DNA of 64,000 bases from Candidatus Pseudoruminococcus merdavium (GCA_904419745.1 CAJFSS010000006.1:62001-126000); one strand, 5' to 3'; shown: positions 41,327 to 50,774, numbered from the stretch's first letter. Notes: generated by a model from the letters alone, not told the origin. Numbers and translations are program-made.

Positions 41327-42703
41327 TTATTGGACTTTGATATCAAAGGTATAATCTTCAAAATCCACAGAATAGTCATCGGAATACCCTTCGATGTACA
41401 GTTTAAAATCCTTTTGTTCCAGAGGTTCAAATACGATAACCCCTGTCGATGTGGCCCCGGGAAGCAGATCGCTTTCAATTTCCGGATAGTCCGCATCATA
41501 ATTTGGGCTTTCCTCGTACTGGACGTTATCCTGAATCAGTTTTGCATTGAAAGAATAGAGGTGGAAATTATCATCTCCCCCATTGTTGACCGTCACATAG
41601 ACGCGGGTTTCCGTTTCGGCAAACTCCACTTTGTCCACGGTAACGCTGTATCCCTGCTGCGTCTGTGTCTGGCCAACCGCAATTTCCTTGAGCGTTGGGG
41701 CGGCCGCGTCCATATAGGAAACCACTTCCACAGAAGAGGCAATGACGGTCGGGACATTGAGCGTGGCGCCGGTCATGCTTTCCCCTTCAAACATTTCGCC
41801 GACCGTTCCCACCACGCGGACATAACAATCCTCTTCCAGGTCAAAATCCGGATCGGCATAGGCGACGACTGTGTTGCCGTCATAGTTTGCAATGTCGCTG
41901 AACATCTGGAAATAAATGTTTTCCTCATCGGTTTCCGGTGTGGTGAACACAATACCGGTGAGCACAACCGGCCGCCCCACAAATGCGGAAGGATCCGCAT
42001 ACAGCTGAGCGATTTCCTCATCTGTCAAAGCGCCCTCCGGTACCGGGGCGGATGGGGTGACCGTCTGGGGACCGGAAGAAGAGCTGCTGTAAGAATAATT
42101 GGAAGTCAATCCGCTACCGGTGACCCAATCCCGCTCCTCTTTTGCATTGTTGTAAATCATCACCCCGATCACAATCGCCATGATGATCAGGATAACAAGA
42201 AAACCGCCGACAATCAGCGCCGCAATCAGGCAGCCGTTTGTTTTCTTTTTCGGGGCGCCATAGGGATTCCCCGGCTGAGGCGTCCCATTTCCAACAGGGG
42301 GCTGCCCATATACCGGGGGCTGCCCATACACGGGAGTCTGTGTATCCGGTTGGGAATAAGCAGTCCCATTTTCCGGCGCCTTTGCGTCCAAATCCGGCGA
42401 AGGGTAGGAATAATCCTCCTGTTCCCTGGTTGGTTTTGCATCCAAATCCGGCGATGGGTAAATATCATCCGCTGCCGGCCCCACATCCGCATTGGAAAAG
42501 CCATCCACCTGGACTTCGCTGCCCATATCAGGGAAGCTGTCGACTGTTGGAAAACTGTCCGCCGGTTGATTTTGCTGTTCAAACAGGCTGTCCGAGGAAG
42601 CCTCCCCGGAAAAGGAAACCGGATTGTCCTCCCGGGGAGCAGGCGCTCCGCAGGCCGGACAAAAGTTCCCTTCAAATTCTGTGCCGCAAGTTGTACATTT
42701 CAC
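41327..42703 (-). CDS. Zinc-ribbon membrane protein with OB-like and DUF4352-like extracytoplasmic domains
   Basis: 458 aa from GTG 42703 (AGAGGGG upstream). The N-terminal zinc ribbon KCTTCGTEFEGNFCPACG is followed by a long acidic/Pro-rich linker with repeated YPSPDLDAK, then one membrane helix (LIAALIVGGFLVILIIMAIV, about 180-205). Outside the membrane come a tRNA_anti-like OB fold (FVGRPVVLTGIVFTTPETDE, YVRVVGTVGEMFEGE, about 260-335) and a DUF4352-like beta domain (GYSVTVDKVEFAETETRVYV, about 350-458). Architecture of many clostridial envelope sensors; ligand unknown. Confidence 0.8.
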   Translation of the reverse strand: MKCTTCGTEFEGNFCPACGAPAPREDNPVSFSGEASSDSLFEQQNQPADSFPTVDSFPDMGSEVQVDGFSNADVGPAADDIYPSPDLDAKPTREQEDYSYPSPDLDAKAPENGTAYSQPDTQTPVYGQPPVYGQPPVGNGTPQPGNPYGAPKKKTNGCLIAALIVGGFLVILIIMAIVIGVMIYNNAKEERDWVTGSGLTSNYSYSSSSSGPQTVTPSAPVPEGALTDEEIAQLYADPSAFVGRPVVLTGIVFTTPETDEENIYFQMFSDIANYDGNTVVAYADPDFDLEEDCYVRVVGTVGEMFEGESMTGATLNVPTVIASSVEVVSYMDAAAPTLKEIAVGQTQTQQGYSVTVDKVEFAETETRVYVTVNNGGDDNFHLYSFNAKLIQDNVQYEESPNYDADYPEIESDLLPGATSTGVIVFEPLEQKDFKLYIEGYSDDYSVDFEDYTFDIKVQ

Positions 42704-42950
42704 GAAAAATCCCCTCTTCCTCAAAACTTTTCTTTCAAACAGCAGAGCTTTTCCCACCAGCATGGGAGGATTTTGGCTGCAGAAACCGGACAGATTCCAT
42801 CTTCCATTCCTCCCTGCCTGTCAAAACAAACCACAGATCGCCCTACCAGCCACAAGACCCCGACAAAAGCGCCTTTTCTTTCAAGCCGGTCAAAAACAAA
42901 ACACGGAGCTGTTTGCAGACTATTATACCATGCCCGCCCCATTTCGACAA

Positions 42951-44288
42951 TCATTTTTCCAGCCATTTTGCGGCGGCTGCGAGCAAACTCTCCCGCTGAT
43001 TCTGAAGAGCGCCGTCCAGCACCTCATCCAGCAAAAAGGCAAGCAAATCCCCCACTGTTTTTCCCCGCGCCCCAAGCGCCTGCAAATCCTTCCCATCGAC
43101 GGCGAGCATCTTGCGGCAATAGCACTGCCCCGTATCCAGGACATCGAGCAAAACAACCCGGACTTTGTCAAGACGCCCGATCTGTTCCCGTACAGCATCC
43201 GGGGCTTTTGCCAGCGCATCCGCCTGCTGCAAAGCGAGCAGGCTGCGAAGGGGTTGTTCCCCGCCGAGTTCCCACAGTGCCCGGCGCACAGAGGATTCTG
43301 TGGGCAGCAGGTTTCGCTCGTGCATGCGGACGAGCAGCTCCACCTGCCGGACAACCGTTTTCGGCGCTTTCAGCCTGGAAAGCGCGGATACCGCGCGTTT
43401 CGCCCCCTGTTCCGGGTGGCCGTAAAAATGTCCCCTGCCCTCGCTGTCCAACGTAAAGCAGGCCGGTTTTGCCAAATCATGGAACAGCGCCGCCAGGCGA
43501 AGCTCCGGCTGTGCGGGGGTATTTTCCACCACATGAAGGGTATGCTCCCACACGTCATAGATATGATAGGGACTGTGCTGGCAAAACCCGAAAGCCGGTT
43601 TCAGTTCTGGCAGGAACACCGCGGCAACCTCGGCAAACTCCCGCAGGACAGCCGCCGCATCCTCTCCGCACAGCAGGCGGAGGAACTCCGTGTAAATACG
43701 CTCCGGCGCAATATGGGCAAGCTGCTCTCTACACTCTTTTGCCTGGAAAGCCGTATCCCTTTCCAGGGAAAACCCAAGCACGGAAGCAAAACGAAGCGCG
43801 CGCAAAATCCGCAGGGCGTCCTCGCAGTACCGGGTTTTGGCGTCCCCCACACAGCGGATGGTTTTCTCCTGCAAATCGCGCTGTCCCCCAAAGAGATCGA
43901 CCAGGCCCCGCTCCGGATGGTATGCCATGGCGTTGATCGTAAAATCCCGGCGGGCGAGATCCTCCTCCAGGCTGCGGACAAACCGCACCTGTTTTGGATG
44001 GCGGTGATCGGTATACTCGCCGTCGGTGCGGAAGGATGTGACCTCATACACGCCGTCCGGGAGCACCACGCCGACCGTACCGTGGCGGATTCCATCCGTG
44101 ATTGTCCGGTATCCCTGAAAACAGCGCAGCAGTTCCTCCGGGGAAGCGCCGGCCGCAAGATCCCAGTCATGGGGCTTTTTCCCAAGCAGGCTGTCCCGGA
44201 CGCAGCCCCCCACTGCATAGGCTTCATACCCGGATTGTTCCAGGGTATCCAAAACCCGCCGCGCCCCGGAGGGGAGTATGATTTTCAA
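42951..44288 (-). CDS. cca: CCA tRNA nucleotidyltransferase
   Basis: 445 aa. Adds or repairs the tRNA 3' CCA. The head domain has YAVGGCVRDSLLGKKPHDWDLAAGA with the DxD catalytic pair, then RRDFTINAMAYHPERGLVDLFGG and ERIYTEFLRLL; an HD-type domain follows (YDVWEHTLHVV, LAALFHDLAKP). TTG start with AAGGAGG 8 nt upstream. Downstream of a Cof phosphatase gene, separated by 18 nt. Confidence 0.95.
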   Translation of the reverse strand: MKIILPSGARRVLDTLEQSGYEAYAVGGCVRDSLLGKKPHDWDLAAGASPEELLRCFQGYRTITDGIRHGTVGVVLPDGVYEVTSFRTDGEYTDHRHPKQVRFVRSLEEDLARRDFTINAMAYHPERGLVDLFGGQRDLQEKTIRCVGDAKTRYCEDALRILRALRFASVLGFSLERDTAFQAKECREQLAHIAPERIYTEFLRLLCGEDAAAVLREFAEVAAVFLPELKPAFGFCQHSPYHIYDVWEHTLHVVENTPAQPELRLAALFHDLAKPACFTLDSEGRGHFYGHPEQGAKRAVSALSRLKAPKTVVRQVELLVRMHERNLLPTESSVRRALWELGGEQPLRSLLALQQADALAKAPDAVREQIGRLDKVRVVLLDVLDTGQCYCRKMLAVDGKDLQALGARGKTVGDLLAFLLDEVLDGALQNQRESLLAAAAKWLEK

Positions 44289-44306
44289 AGGCGGTTCCTC
44301 CTTTTC

Positions 44307-45116
44307 TCAGTCAAGATACCGTTCCACCACGGCGGCAATCCCATCTTCATCGTTGGACAGGGTGATCTCATCCGCCGCCTGTTTGAGCAGCCCGCAGGCA
44401 TTGCCCATGGCCACGCCGTGCCCGGCAAAACGGATCATCTCCAAATCGTTTTCCTCATCCCCAAAGCAGAGCACCTCCTGCCGATGGATGCCCTGCCTTT
44501 CACAGAGTTTTTGCAGCGCGTCCGCTTTGCTGACCCCGAGCGGGACAAATTCAAAATAAAAAGGCGCGGAGAAAAAGGTGGAGAGCCTCCCCGCAAACGG
44601 GGCGGAAAGCTGTTCATGGATCCCCGCAAGATAGGGCGGATTTGCACTGGCAAGGAGTTTGTAGGGGGAAAAGTCCAGGTATTCTTCCAGGCTGTCCGTT
44701 TTGGTAATACGCAGGTGGTTGCAGTTTGCCTCATACTCCACCTGATAACCGTTTTCATCCTCCACAACAAGTGCCTCCCCATCGCAGAGCATGACTGTGA
44801 CCGGAAACTGCCTGAGATGGCGCAGCACCTCTTTTGCAAGGGGCAGCGGCATTTTCCGCTCATAGATCACTTCGCCCGTTTTGGCGTCCGCAAGCAGGCC
44901 GCCGTTAAAGGCAATCAGCTTCCCGCCGTATGCCGGCAAATGAAGTTGGAGCGCGTATTTTTTCAGCCCGCAGGCCGGGCGGCCGGACGCCAGCACCAAA
45001 ACAACCCCCTGTTTTTGGGCTTCCAGCAGGGCGTGCTGCGTCCGCGGAGTAATCCGCTTATCCTGGTTGGTCAGCGTGCCGTCAATATCCACGGCAATCA
45101 GCCGAATCTGTTTCAA
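44307..45116 (-). CDS. Cof-type HAD phosphatase
   Basis: 269 aa. HAD motif I VDIDGTLTNQD (residues 8-18), motif II VLASGRPACG, the C2B cap, a lysine region (VSKADALQKLCERQGI) and motif IV VLCFGDEENDLEMI. These enzymes dephosphorylate sugar phosphates, PLP or FMN; the substrate is not predictable from sequence. It forms a two-gene unit with cca. Confidence 0.92.
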   Translation of the reverse strand: MKQIRLIAVDIDGTLTNQDKRITPRTQHALLEAQKQGVVLVLASGRPACGLKKYALQLHLPAYGGKLIAFNGGLLADAKTGEVIYERKMPLPLAKEVLRHLRQFPVTVMLCDGEALVVEDENGYQVEYEANCNHLRITKTDSLEEYLDFSPYKLLASANPPYLAGIHEQLSAPFAGRLSTFFSAPFYFEFVPLGVSKADALQKLCERQGIHRQEVLCFGDEENDLEMIRFAGHGVAMGNACGLLKQAADEITLSNDEDGIAAVVERYLD

Positions 45117-45289
45117 AAAGGATTCCCTCCTTCATTTTTTAAAACCTGTTTTTTCTATCTTAGCACGGGAATGTCCCGTTTCAAACTGTTTTTCTCAAGA
45201 TTTTACCAAAACCATACGGTTTGAAAAATCCGCTTTTGCTTGGGGGATGGAAAAAGCAGAATCTTTTCCGGTTCGCGCAATTTCGCGCC

Positions 45290-45324
45290 ATAACGGAAAT
45301 CCCTCCGGCTGCTGTGCCGGAGGG
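45290..45324 (-). terminator. Terminator of thiD
   Basis: CCCTCCGGC (45301-45309) pairs with GCCGGAGGG (45316-45324), followed on the minus strand by ATTTCCG; 48 nt past the thiD stop. Confidence 0.55.
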
Positions 45325-45371
45325 GATGTTCCTGACTGCATTTTATTCTGATACGGACAAGGCCGCATGCA

Positions 45372-46166
45372 TTACCACTGCGGTTTTCCAATGGCAAAGC
45401 AGTGGTTGAGCGGGCCGCTCCCTTTGCCGAGGTTCAGGCCGGTGCTCAGCGCGCCAAGCAGGAATTGCTTTGCATGGCGCACAGCGTCCTCCATGCAAAG
45501 CCCCTGGGCCAGGCCGCAGGCAATTGCTGAAGAAAGCGTGCAGCCCGTCCCATGGGTATTCTCATTTTCCACGCGCTGCGCCCGCAGCCAGGTTCCCTCA
45601 CCCCCGCAGAAGAGATAGTCGTTTGCCGTTTCCACCAGGTGCCCGCCCTTGACCAACACTGCGACATGGTACCTGGCGGAGAGGTCTTGGGCTGCGCGCT
45701 CCATATCCTGAGCATGGACAATTTTCCGCCCGGACAGCACCTGGGCTTCCGGGATATTCGGGGTAATCAGATCCGCGCAGGGGAACAGTTCCCCCGTCAG
45801 CGCCTCGATCGCGGTATCCTCCAGCAGCTTGCTCCCGCTGGTGGACACCATCACCGGATCGAGCACCACATGGCGCGCCCCGTATTGCCGGAGTTTGCGC
45901 GCAATCGCCCGGATCATCGGGGCGCTGGATACCATCCCGATCTTCACCGCGTCTGGGAAAATATCCGTAAAGATGCAGTCAAGCTGTTTTGCAACAAACT
46001 CCTCCCCCGCTTCCAGCACGCCGAAAACCCCGGTCGTATTCTGCGCCGTAAGCGCGGTGATGGCACTCATCGCATACAGGCCGTGTGCGGTAATGGTCTT
46101 AATATCCGCCTGGATTCCCGCGCCGCCGCTGCAATCGGAGCCGGCAATCGTCAACACCGTTTTCAT
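45372..46166 (-). CDS. thiD: Hydroxymethylpyrimidine (phosphate) kinase
   Basis: 264 aa. Phosphorylates HMP and HMP-P for thiamine synthesis. Ribokinase fold: TVLTIAGSDCSGGAGIQADI, GHLVE, and the ATP/anion-hole motif NTHGTGCTLSSAIACGLA with the catalytic Asp replaced or displaced compared with the usual DTHGTGC (here ENENTHGTGC). ATG 46166 has GGAGGG upstream. Last gene of the thiamine block, separated from thiE by a terminator-like hairpin. Confidence 0.93.
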   Translation of the reverse strand: MKTVLTIAGSDCSGGAGIQADIKTITAHGLYAMSAITALTAQNTTGVFGVLEAGEEFVAKQLDCIFTDIFPDAVKIGMVSSAPMIRAIARKLRQYGARHVVLDPVMVSTSGSKLLEDTAIEALTGELFPCADLITPNIPEAQVLSGRKIVHAQDMERAAQDLSARYHVAVLVKGGHLVETANDYLFCGGEGTWLRAQRVENENTHGTGCTLSSAIACGLAQGLCMEDAVRHAKQFLLGALSTGLNLGKGSGPLNHCFAIGKPQW

Positions 46167-46199
46167 CCGTTTTCCCTCCTCATTCGATTTCCCTTTCTG

Positions 46200-46230
46200 A
46201 GAAAAACCCGGCGGGACATGCCGCCGGGTT
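46200..46230 (-). terminator. Hairpin between thiE and thiD
   Basis: AACCCGGCGG (46205-46214) pairs with CCGCCGGGTT (46221-46230), followed on the minus strand by TTTTCTC. A true intrinsic terminator would lower thiD expression relative to thiC-thiM-thiE. Confidence 0.65.
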
Positions 46231-46251
46231 CCCACATTTCCAGATTGTTTC

Positions 46252-46893
46252 CTATTTCGCCAGCATTTCAAGGCAGAGCCGTTTCATATCCGCCGCTGCC
46301 TGTGCAACGTCCGGCTGTGCCAAAATGGAGGAGATCACGGCGACCCCGTCAATCCCGCTGCCGGCAAGCTGCAAAATGTTCCCCGGCCCGATGCCTCCAA
46401 TGGCGACCACCGGGATGGAGACCGCATCGCAGATGGCGCGCAGGGTGCTGTGATCGACATCCGCGGCGTCCAGTTTGGTGGAGGTGTGGAACACCGCCCC
46501 CACGCCGAGATAGTCCGCGCCCGCGCGTTCGGCGGCAACCGCCTGTTCCACTGTCTGTGCGGAAACGCCCAGAATCTTATCCGGCCCAATCAGCGCGCGG
46601 ACGTCCTTTGCCGCCATATCGTGCTGGCCGACATGCACTCCGTCCGCATCCGACTGGAGCGCGACTTGGAGATTGTCGTTGACAACAAAGGGGATATGGC
46701 GGCTTTTGGCCGCGCGCCCAATTTCCCTGGCCTCCTCCAGAAAAGAGCGCTCGTCCAAGTCCTTTTCCCGCAGCTGTAAAAAGGTCACTCCCGCGTCCAG
46801 GCATGCTTCCACCTGGGAAAGCAGGGTTTTGCCGCCAAGCCAGCTCCTGTCCGTAACCAGGTAGAGCTGCATGGAGTTTCTATCGACTTTCAA
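46252..46893 (-). CDS. thiE: Thiamine-phosphate synthase
   Basis: About 213 aa. Joins HMP-PP and THZ-P to thiamine phosphate. Conserved motifs: LYLVTDR, VTFLQLREKDLDERSF, IPFVVNDNLQVAL, ADGVHVGQHDM, GVSAQTVEQA, YLGVGAVFHTSTK and VAIGGIGPGNI. TTG 46893 lies 6 nt after AGAGGTG; GTG 46902 overlaps that ribosome-binding site and is less likely. It overlaps the end of thiM, so it is coupled. Confidence 0.95.
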   Translation of the reverse strand: MKVDRNSMQLYLVTDRSWLGGKTLLSQVEACLDAGVTFLQLREKDLDERSFLEEAREIGRAAKSRHIPFVVNDNLQVALQSDADGVHVGQHDMAAKDVRALIGPDKILGVSAQTVEQAVAAERAGADYLGVGAVFHTSTKLDAADVDHSTLRAICDAVSIPVVAIGGIGPGNILQLAGSGIDGVAVISSILAQPDVAQAAADMKRLCLEMLAK

Positions 46894-47704
46894 TTTTTTC
46901 ACCTCTGCTGAGCATGGCGTCGTCCATTTTGCTCATATAGTCAATCAGATGGGCGCGCAGGGTCGCCGTCCCTGCGTCCAGTTTTTCCACATCCCGGTGG
47001 GCAAGCTCCCCGCAAAGCCCCATCGCGCTGACCGCGGCGGTCGTTGCTTCCAGCACATGTTCCGGGTTTGCCGCGCAGTAGCAGGCGACGACGCAGGTGA
47101 GCATGCAGCCGGTCCCGGTGATTTTGGACATCATCGGGTGGCCGTTGCGCACGGCAAAGGCGCGGGTGCTGTCCGCAATGACGTCAATCGCGCCGGTGAT
47201 GGCGATAACCGCGCCCGTGCGTGCGCTGAGTTCCTTTGCAAAGCGGACGACGGAATCCAGGTTGTCCTCGGTTGTGGCGTCCGCTTCATCCGCGTCCACG
47301 CCCTTGGTTGTCCCGCTGCCCGCGTAGACGGTTTTCATCTCGGAAATATTTCCGCGTATTACGGTGAACTTGACTTCATCCAGCAGGCGGAACACCGTCT
47401 CGGTACGCAGCTTGGAAGCGCCGGCGCCGACCGGGTCCAGGATGACCGGATGGCCGAGCGCATTCGCCCGTTTGCCTGCCAGGATCATCGAATCAATGGT
47501 GCGCGAGTTGAGCGTGCCGATGTTGATCACCGTGGCGTTGCACAGGGAAGAGATTTCCTCCGCCTCCTGTTTGTCATCCGCCATGATGGGGGAACCGCCG
47601 CACGCCAGGGTGATGTTGGCGCAGTCGTTGACGGTGACATAGTTGGTAATCGCGTGTACCAGGGGAACCTGTTTTCTCACATTCTGAATCAAAAAGGGTG
47701 TCAT
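46880..47704 (-). CDS. thiM: Hydroxyethylthiazole kinase
   Basis: 274 aa. Salvages thiazole by phosphorylation. Motifs: HAITNYVTVNDCANITLACGGSPIM, INIGTLN, VILDPVGAGASKLR, IRGNISEM, and the GTGCML ATP-site loop. ATG 47704 with CAGGAGG upstream. Part of the riboswitch-controlled operon; with thiC, thiE and thiD it lets the cell make HMP de novo but take thiazole from outside (no thiG/thiH seen here). Confidence 0.95.
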   Translation of the reverse strand: MTPFLIQNVRKQVPLVHAITNYVTVNDCANITLACGGSPIMADDKQEAEEISSLCNATVINIGTLNSRTIDSMILAGKRANALGHPVILDPVGAGASKLRTETVFRLLDEVKFTVIRGNISEMKTVYAGSGTTKGVDADEADATTEDNLDSVVRFAKELSARTGAVIAITGAIDVIADSTRAFAVRNGHPMMSKITGTGCMLTCVVACYCAANPEHVLEATTAAVSAMGLCGELAHRDVEKLDAGTATLRAHLIDYMSKMDDAMLSRGEKIESR

Positions 47705-47793
47705 TTGCAAAAGCCTCCTGTTTTTTGGGCCCGCATTGGAAGGGCCGTCCCATTGTAAACAGAACCCTGTATGGGGAGTGGAACTTCCTGAAT

Positions 47794-49095
47794 TTAGATA
47801 ACGTCCGGGTCTTCGCCGCGCAAAATCCGGTTCAAGGTGCGCACCGCACACATTTTGCCGCACATGGTGCAGGTATCCTCCCGCTCCGGGGTGGAAGTGG
47901 CGCGGTAGCGTTTTGCCTTCTCCGGGTCGATGGCGAGTTCAAACTGCCTGTCCCAATCGAGGTTGCGCCTTGCGAGCGCCATCTCATGATCCCATGCGAG
48001 CGCCTGTGGGATGCCCTTGGCGACGTCCGCCGCATGGGCTGCAATTTTGGAAGCGATAATCCCCTCGCGCACATCCTCCGGGGTCGGCAGGCGCAGGTGC
48101 TCCGCCGGGGTGACATAGCACAGGAAGGCCGCGCCGGATGCGGCGGCGATGGCCCCGCCGATGGCCGCGGTAATGTGGTCATAGCCCGGCGCAATATCGG
48201 TCACAATCGGGCCGAGGACGTAAAACGGCGCGCCCTTGCAGATGGTCTTTTGAATCTGCATGTTTGCGGCAATCTGGTTAAGCGGCATATGGCCCGGCCC
48301 CTCAATCATAATTTGGACGTTTTTCTCCCATGCGCGCTGGGTGAGTTCGCCCAAAGTGACCAGTTCTTCAATCTGGCTGATATCCGTCCCGTCCTCAATG
48401 CATCCCGGCCGACAGGCGTCTCCCAAACTGATGGTGACGTCGTATTCGGCGCAGATATCGAGCACCTCGTCATAGTGCTCATAAAACGGGTTTTCGTTCC
48501 CGGTCGCCATCATCCAGGCAAAAATCAGGGAACCTCCACGGGAAACCAGGTTCATCAGGCGCTTGTTTTTGAGAAACCGTTCCCCGGTCGCCTTGTTGAC
48601 CCCGCAGTGGAGGGTGAGAAAATCCACGCCGTCCTGTGCGTGCATGCGCACAATGTCAATCCACTCCTGCGAGGTAATCTGGGGAAGCGGCTTGTTGTAA
48701 TAGACCACCGCGTCATAGATGGGCACGGTGCCCAGGATCGCCGGGCATTCCGCGGTCAGTTTGCGGCGGAATTTCTGCGTATCGCCGAAAGAGCTCAGAT
48801 CCATGATGGCTTCCGCCCCCATGTCCACGGCGTCTTTGACCTTTTCCATCTCCTCGTCCAGGTTGACGCAGTCGCGGGAAGTCCCCAGGTTGACGTTGAT
48901 TTTTGTCTTGAGCATGCTGCCAATGCCGTGAGGTTTCAGGCACTTGTGGTTTTTGTTTGCCGGAATGGCAACCGTACCGGCTGCGACATACTCCATCAGT
49001 TTTTGTACCGGGATCTGTTCTTCTGCTGCAACCGCTTCCATCTGCGGGGTTACAATGCCTTTGCGCGCGGCGTCCATCTGTGTGGTATACATCAT
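47794..49095 (-). CDS. thiC: Phosphomethylpyrimidine synthase
   Basis: 433 aa. Converts aminoimidazole ribotide to HMP-P by radical SAM chemistry. Conserved: [50 protein letters not shown], and the C-terminal cluster motif C-x2-C-x4-C ([11 protein letters not shown]). ATG 49095 with GGAG 8 nt upstream. It lacks the long N-terminal extension of proteobacterial ThiC, as usual in clostridia. Confidence 0.97.
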   Translation of the reverse strand: MMYTTQMDAARKGIVTPQMEAVAAEEQIPVQKLMEYVAAGTVAIPANKNHKCLKPHGIGSMLKTKINVNLGTSRDCVNLDEEMEKVKDAVDMGAEAIMDLSSFGDTQKFRRKLTAECPAILGTVPIYDAVVYYNKPLPQITSQEWIDIVRMHAQDGVDFLTLHCGVNKATGERFLKNKRLMNLVSRGGSLIFAWMMATGNENPFYEHYDEVLDICAEYDVTISLGDACRPGCIEDGTDISQIEELVTLGELTQRAWEKNVQIMIEGPGHMPLNQIAANMQIQKTICKGAPFYVLGPIVTDIAPGYDHITAAIGGAIAAASGAAFLCYVTPAEHLRLPTPEDVREGIIASKIAAHAADVAKGIPQALAWDHEMALARRNLDWDRQFELAIDPEKAKRYRATSTPEREDTCTMCGKMCAVRTLNRILRGEDPDVI

Positions 49096-49111
49096 GGTGC
49101 TTTCTCCTTTG

Positions 49112-49149
49112 CATAAAAATAAGGGGATGTACCAATGTGGTACATCCCC
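49112..49149 (-). terminator. Expression-platform terminator of the TPP riboswitch
   Basis: GGGGATGTACCA (49123-49134) pairs with 49138-49149, followed by TTATTTTTATG on the minus strand; sited between the aptamer and thiC. Confidence 0.9.
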
Positions 49150-49167
49150 CATGCTGTTGATGTATGG

Positions 49168-49252
49168 TTCCTACGTTGGCATTATCCAAATCAGGTTCTA
49201 AGGGTCGAAGCTGCGTTTTGCTTCCTCTCAGAGTACATGCGTACACTCCCCT
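49168..49252 (-). ncRNA. TPP riboswitch (THI element)
   Basis: The minus strand shows the THI-box blocks AGGGGAGTG, CTGAGAGG, ACCCTTAGAACCTGATTTGG and ATAATGCCAACGTAGGAA. It controls the thiC-thiM-thiE operon by terminating transcription when thiamine pyrophosphate is bound. Confidence 0.97.
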
Positions 49253-49361
49253 GTATTCTGTTGTGGTTTCAGTATACTCCAAACCCTTCCCGCTGTCAAA
49301 CGCTTTTGAACGCCGAACCGACAAAATCCGGCAAAACGGCATTTTCCGATTCCGGCGCCGG

Positions 49362-49829
49362 TTACAGCCGCCAGAGGAAAAAGCTGTTGGCGGCGAGATA
49401 AACCGCCCACAGAAATTCCGCCCCGCAGAGGAAAAAAGCCCCCTTATTCACCCAAAGGCTCTCCGCTGCAAATTTCAGGGCGCAGAACGCGCAGCCTGCC
49501 ATCAGCACCAGCCCGACCAGGGGCAGGTTTAATCCCAGGGTAAACAGCCCCCACAGCACAAACCCCATCAGCAGATAGCCGCCGGAGCGCAGCGCGCGCT
49601 GTTTGGAACGGCTCCTCGACTGGTAGACAAGATACCCGGCCAGCCCCATCAAAACAAGCATGACAAGCCAAAGCGCCAGGAATCCCGAAAGGGAAAGGCG
49701 CAGCACGGGCTGGATATCGGACAGGTACCGCTCCCCGAGTTTTGAGGTGGCAAGAAACGGCAGCAACCCTGCGGCCGGCGGCACGAACAAAAAGCACAGG
49801 AAGGGTTTGAGCTTGATAATCACATTCAT
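49362..49829 (-). CDS. TspO/MBR-like membrane protein, divergent
   Basis: 155 aa, five hydrophobic segments: CFLFVPPAAGLLPFLA, LALWLVMLVLMGLAGYLVY, SGGYLLMGFVLWGLFTLGL, PLVGLVLMAGCAFCALKF and FFLCGAEFLWAVYLAANSFF. The topology and the end (W..Y.A....LWRLN) match TspO, which binds porphyrins, but the usual tryptophans and PY motif are largely missing. Assignment moderate. Start uncertain between 49844 and 49829. Downstream of the thiamine riboswitch region but separately transcribed. Confidence 0.55.
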   Translation of the reverse strand: MNVIIKLKPFLCFLFVPPAAGLLPFLATSKLGERYLSDIQPVLRLSLSGFLALWLVMLVLMGLAGYLVYQSRSRSKQRALRSGGYLLMGFVLWGLFTLGLNLPLVGLVLMAGCAFCALKFAAESLWVNKGAFFLCGAEFLWAVYLAANSFFLWRL

Positions 49830-49981
49830 TTGGTTGTCCCCCATTTTGTCGTTCAGATAGTTCCATATCTATGACGCGGGGGAAAGCATTATGACAGATC
49901 CTCCTCAATTTTCAAATCCCCGTCCACAAAAAGTAGACGGTATAAAAAAACGGACGGCAGCCCGTCCGGTTTCTATGCTTT

Positions 49982-50719
49982 TTATTTTCCGCAGGAGCAG
50001 GAGTGCCCTTCGCCATGGTGGTGCCCGTGCCCTGCGCAGGAGGCGTTATCCGAAAAGACAAGCGTCCCTGCTGCGTATGCTTCCGCAACCTGGCGGACGT
50101 CCCCTGTCACGCCGGTCATCGCGGTCATGCCGAGCGCGTCCAGTTTTTCCTTGGCGCCCTGTCCCATACCGCCGCAAATAACCGCATCCGCGCCGTTTTC
50201 TTTTAAAAATCCGGCAAGAAGGGCATGTCCATGTGCGGAAGTGTCCAGATCCCGTTGCGCTGTAATTTTCCCATCCTCAATGGTAAACAGTGCAAAAGAC
50301 GCGCATTTTCCAAAATGCCCGCAAACTGTTCCATTTTCCTGTGCAATTGCTACTACCATGCTGTTATCCTCCCTGAAACTGTTCTGCCGGTGGAACCGAC
50401 AGCTTTTACATGTTTTTAAACAGGGACAATCCCCATCCGAAAGCTGGTAATTCCCCCCGCTGATGGTGAGAGCCCGTTCTTCCAGCAGGGCCCTTGCCAC
50501 CTGATGACGTGCAGAAACCAAAATCCTCTGATAAGTCCCGCGGGATACCTGCATCAATGCGGCTGCTTCCCCCTGTTCTTTGTGTTCATAATCGGAAAGG
50601 CGGAGCGCTTCCAGTTCTTCCAATGTCAAAACGAGCCCCTGTCCGGAGCACCCTTTGGGGGCAAACACCCGGGTTTTGGGAACAATACAGATTCTTCTGC
50701 ATTTTTTTCCTCTTGGCAT
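49982..50719 (-). CDS. DUF134 DNA-binding protein fused to a dinitrogenase FeMo-cofactor-type domain
   Basis: 245 aa from ATG 50719 (GGAGGGA upstream). Residues 1-100 are DUF134 with a helix-turn-helix (LEELEALRLSDYEHKEQGEA, VSRGTYQRILVSARHQVA) and a Cys-rich link (CPCLKTCKSC). Residues 118-225 are a NifX/NafY-type domain (AIAQENGTVCGHFGKCASFA, ADAVICGGMGQGAKEKL). The tail is His/Cys-rich (CAGHGHHHGEGHSCSCGK). Such proteins are thought to bind metal or Fe-S clusters and DNA. A 42-bp perfect palindrome overlaps the promoter region, so autoregulation is likely. Confidence 0.88.
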   Translation of the reverse strand: MPRGKKCRRICIVPKTRVFAPKGCSGQGLVLTLEELEALRLSDYEHKEQGEAAALMQVSRGTYQRILVSARHQVARALLEERALTISGGNYQLSDGDCPCLKTCKSCRFHRQNSFREDNSMVVAIAQENGTVCGHFGKCASFALFTIEDGKITAQRDLDTSAHGHALLAGFLKENGADAVICGGMGQGAKEKLDALGMTAMTGVTGDVRQVAEAYAAGTLVFSDNASCAGHGHHHGEGHSCSCGK

Positions 50720-50732
50720 CTGCCGTCCCTCC

Positions 50733-50774
50733 GATAGAATAAATATTGTGCATATGCACAATATTTATTCTATC
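50733..50774. promoter_or_regulatory. 42-bp perfect palindrome upstream of the DUF134 gene
   Basis: GATAGAATAAATATTGTGCA followed by T and its exact reverse complement; centre at 50753/50754. It begins 14 nt before the ATG, so it covers the leader and probably the promoter. It also lies 18 nt past the stop of the upstream minus-strand gene and could fold as a hairpin. No T-run follows. Confidence 0.85.

Noticed and set aside
42624-45224. 866-codon plus-strand frame, and the long frame at 41309-43456
   Set aside because: Both are antisense to cca, the Cof phosphatase and the zinc-ribbon gene, all of which have clear motifs.
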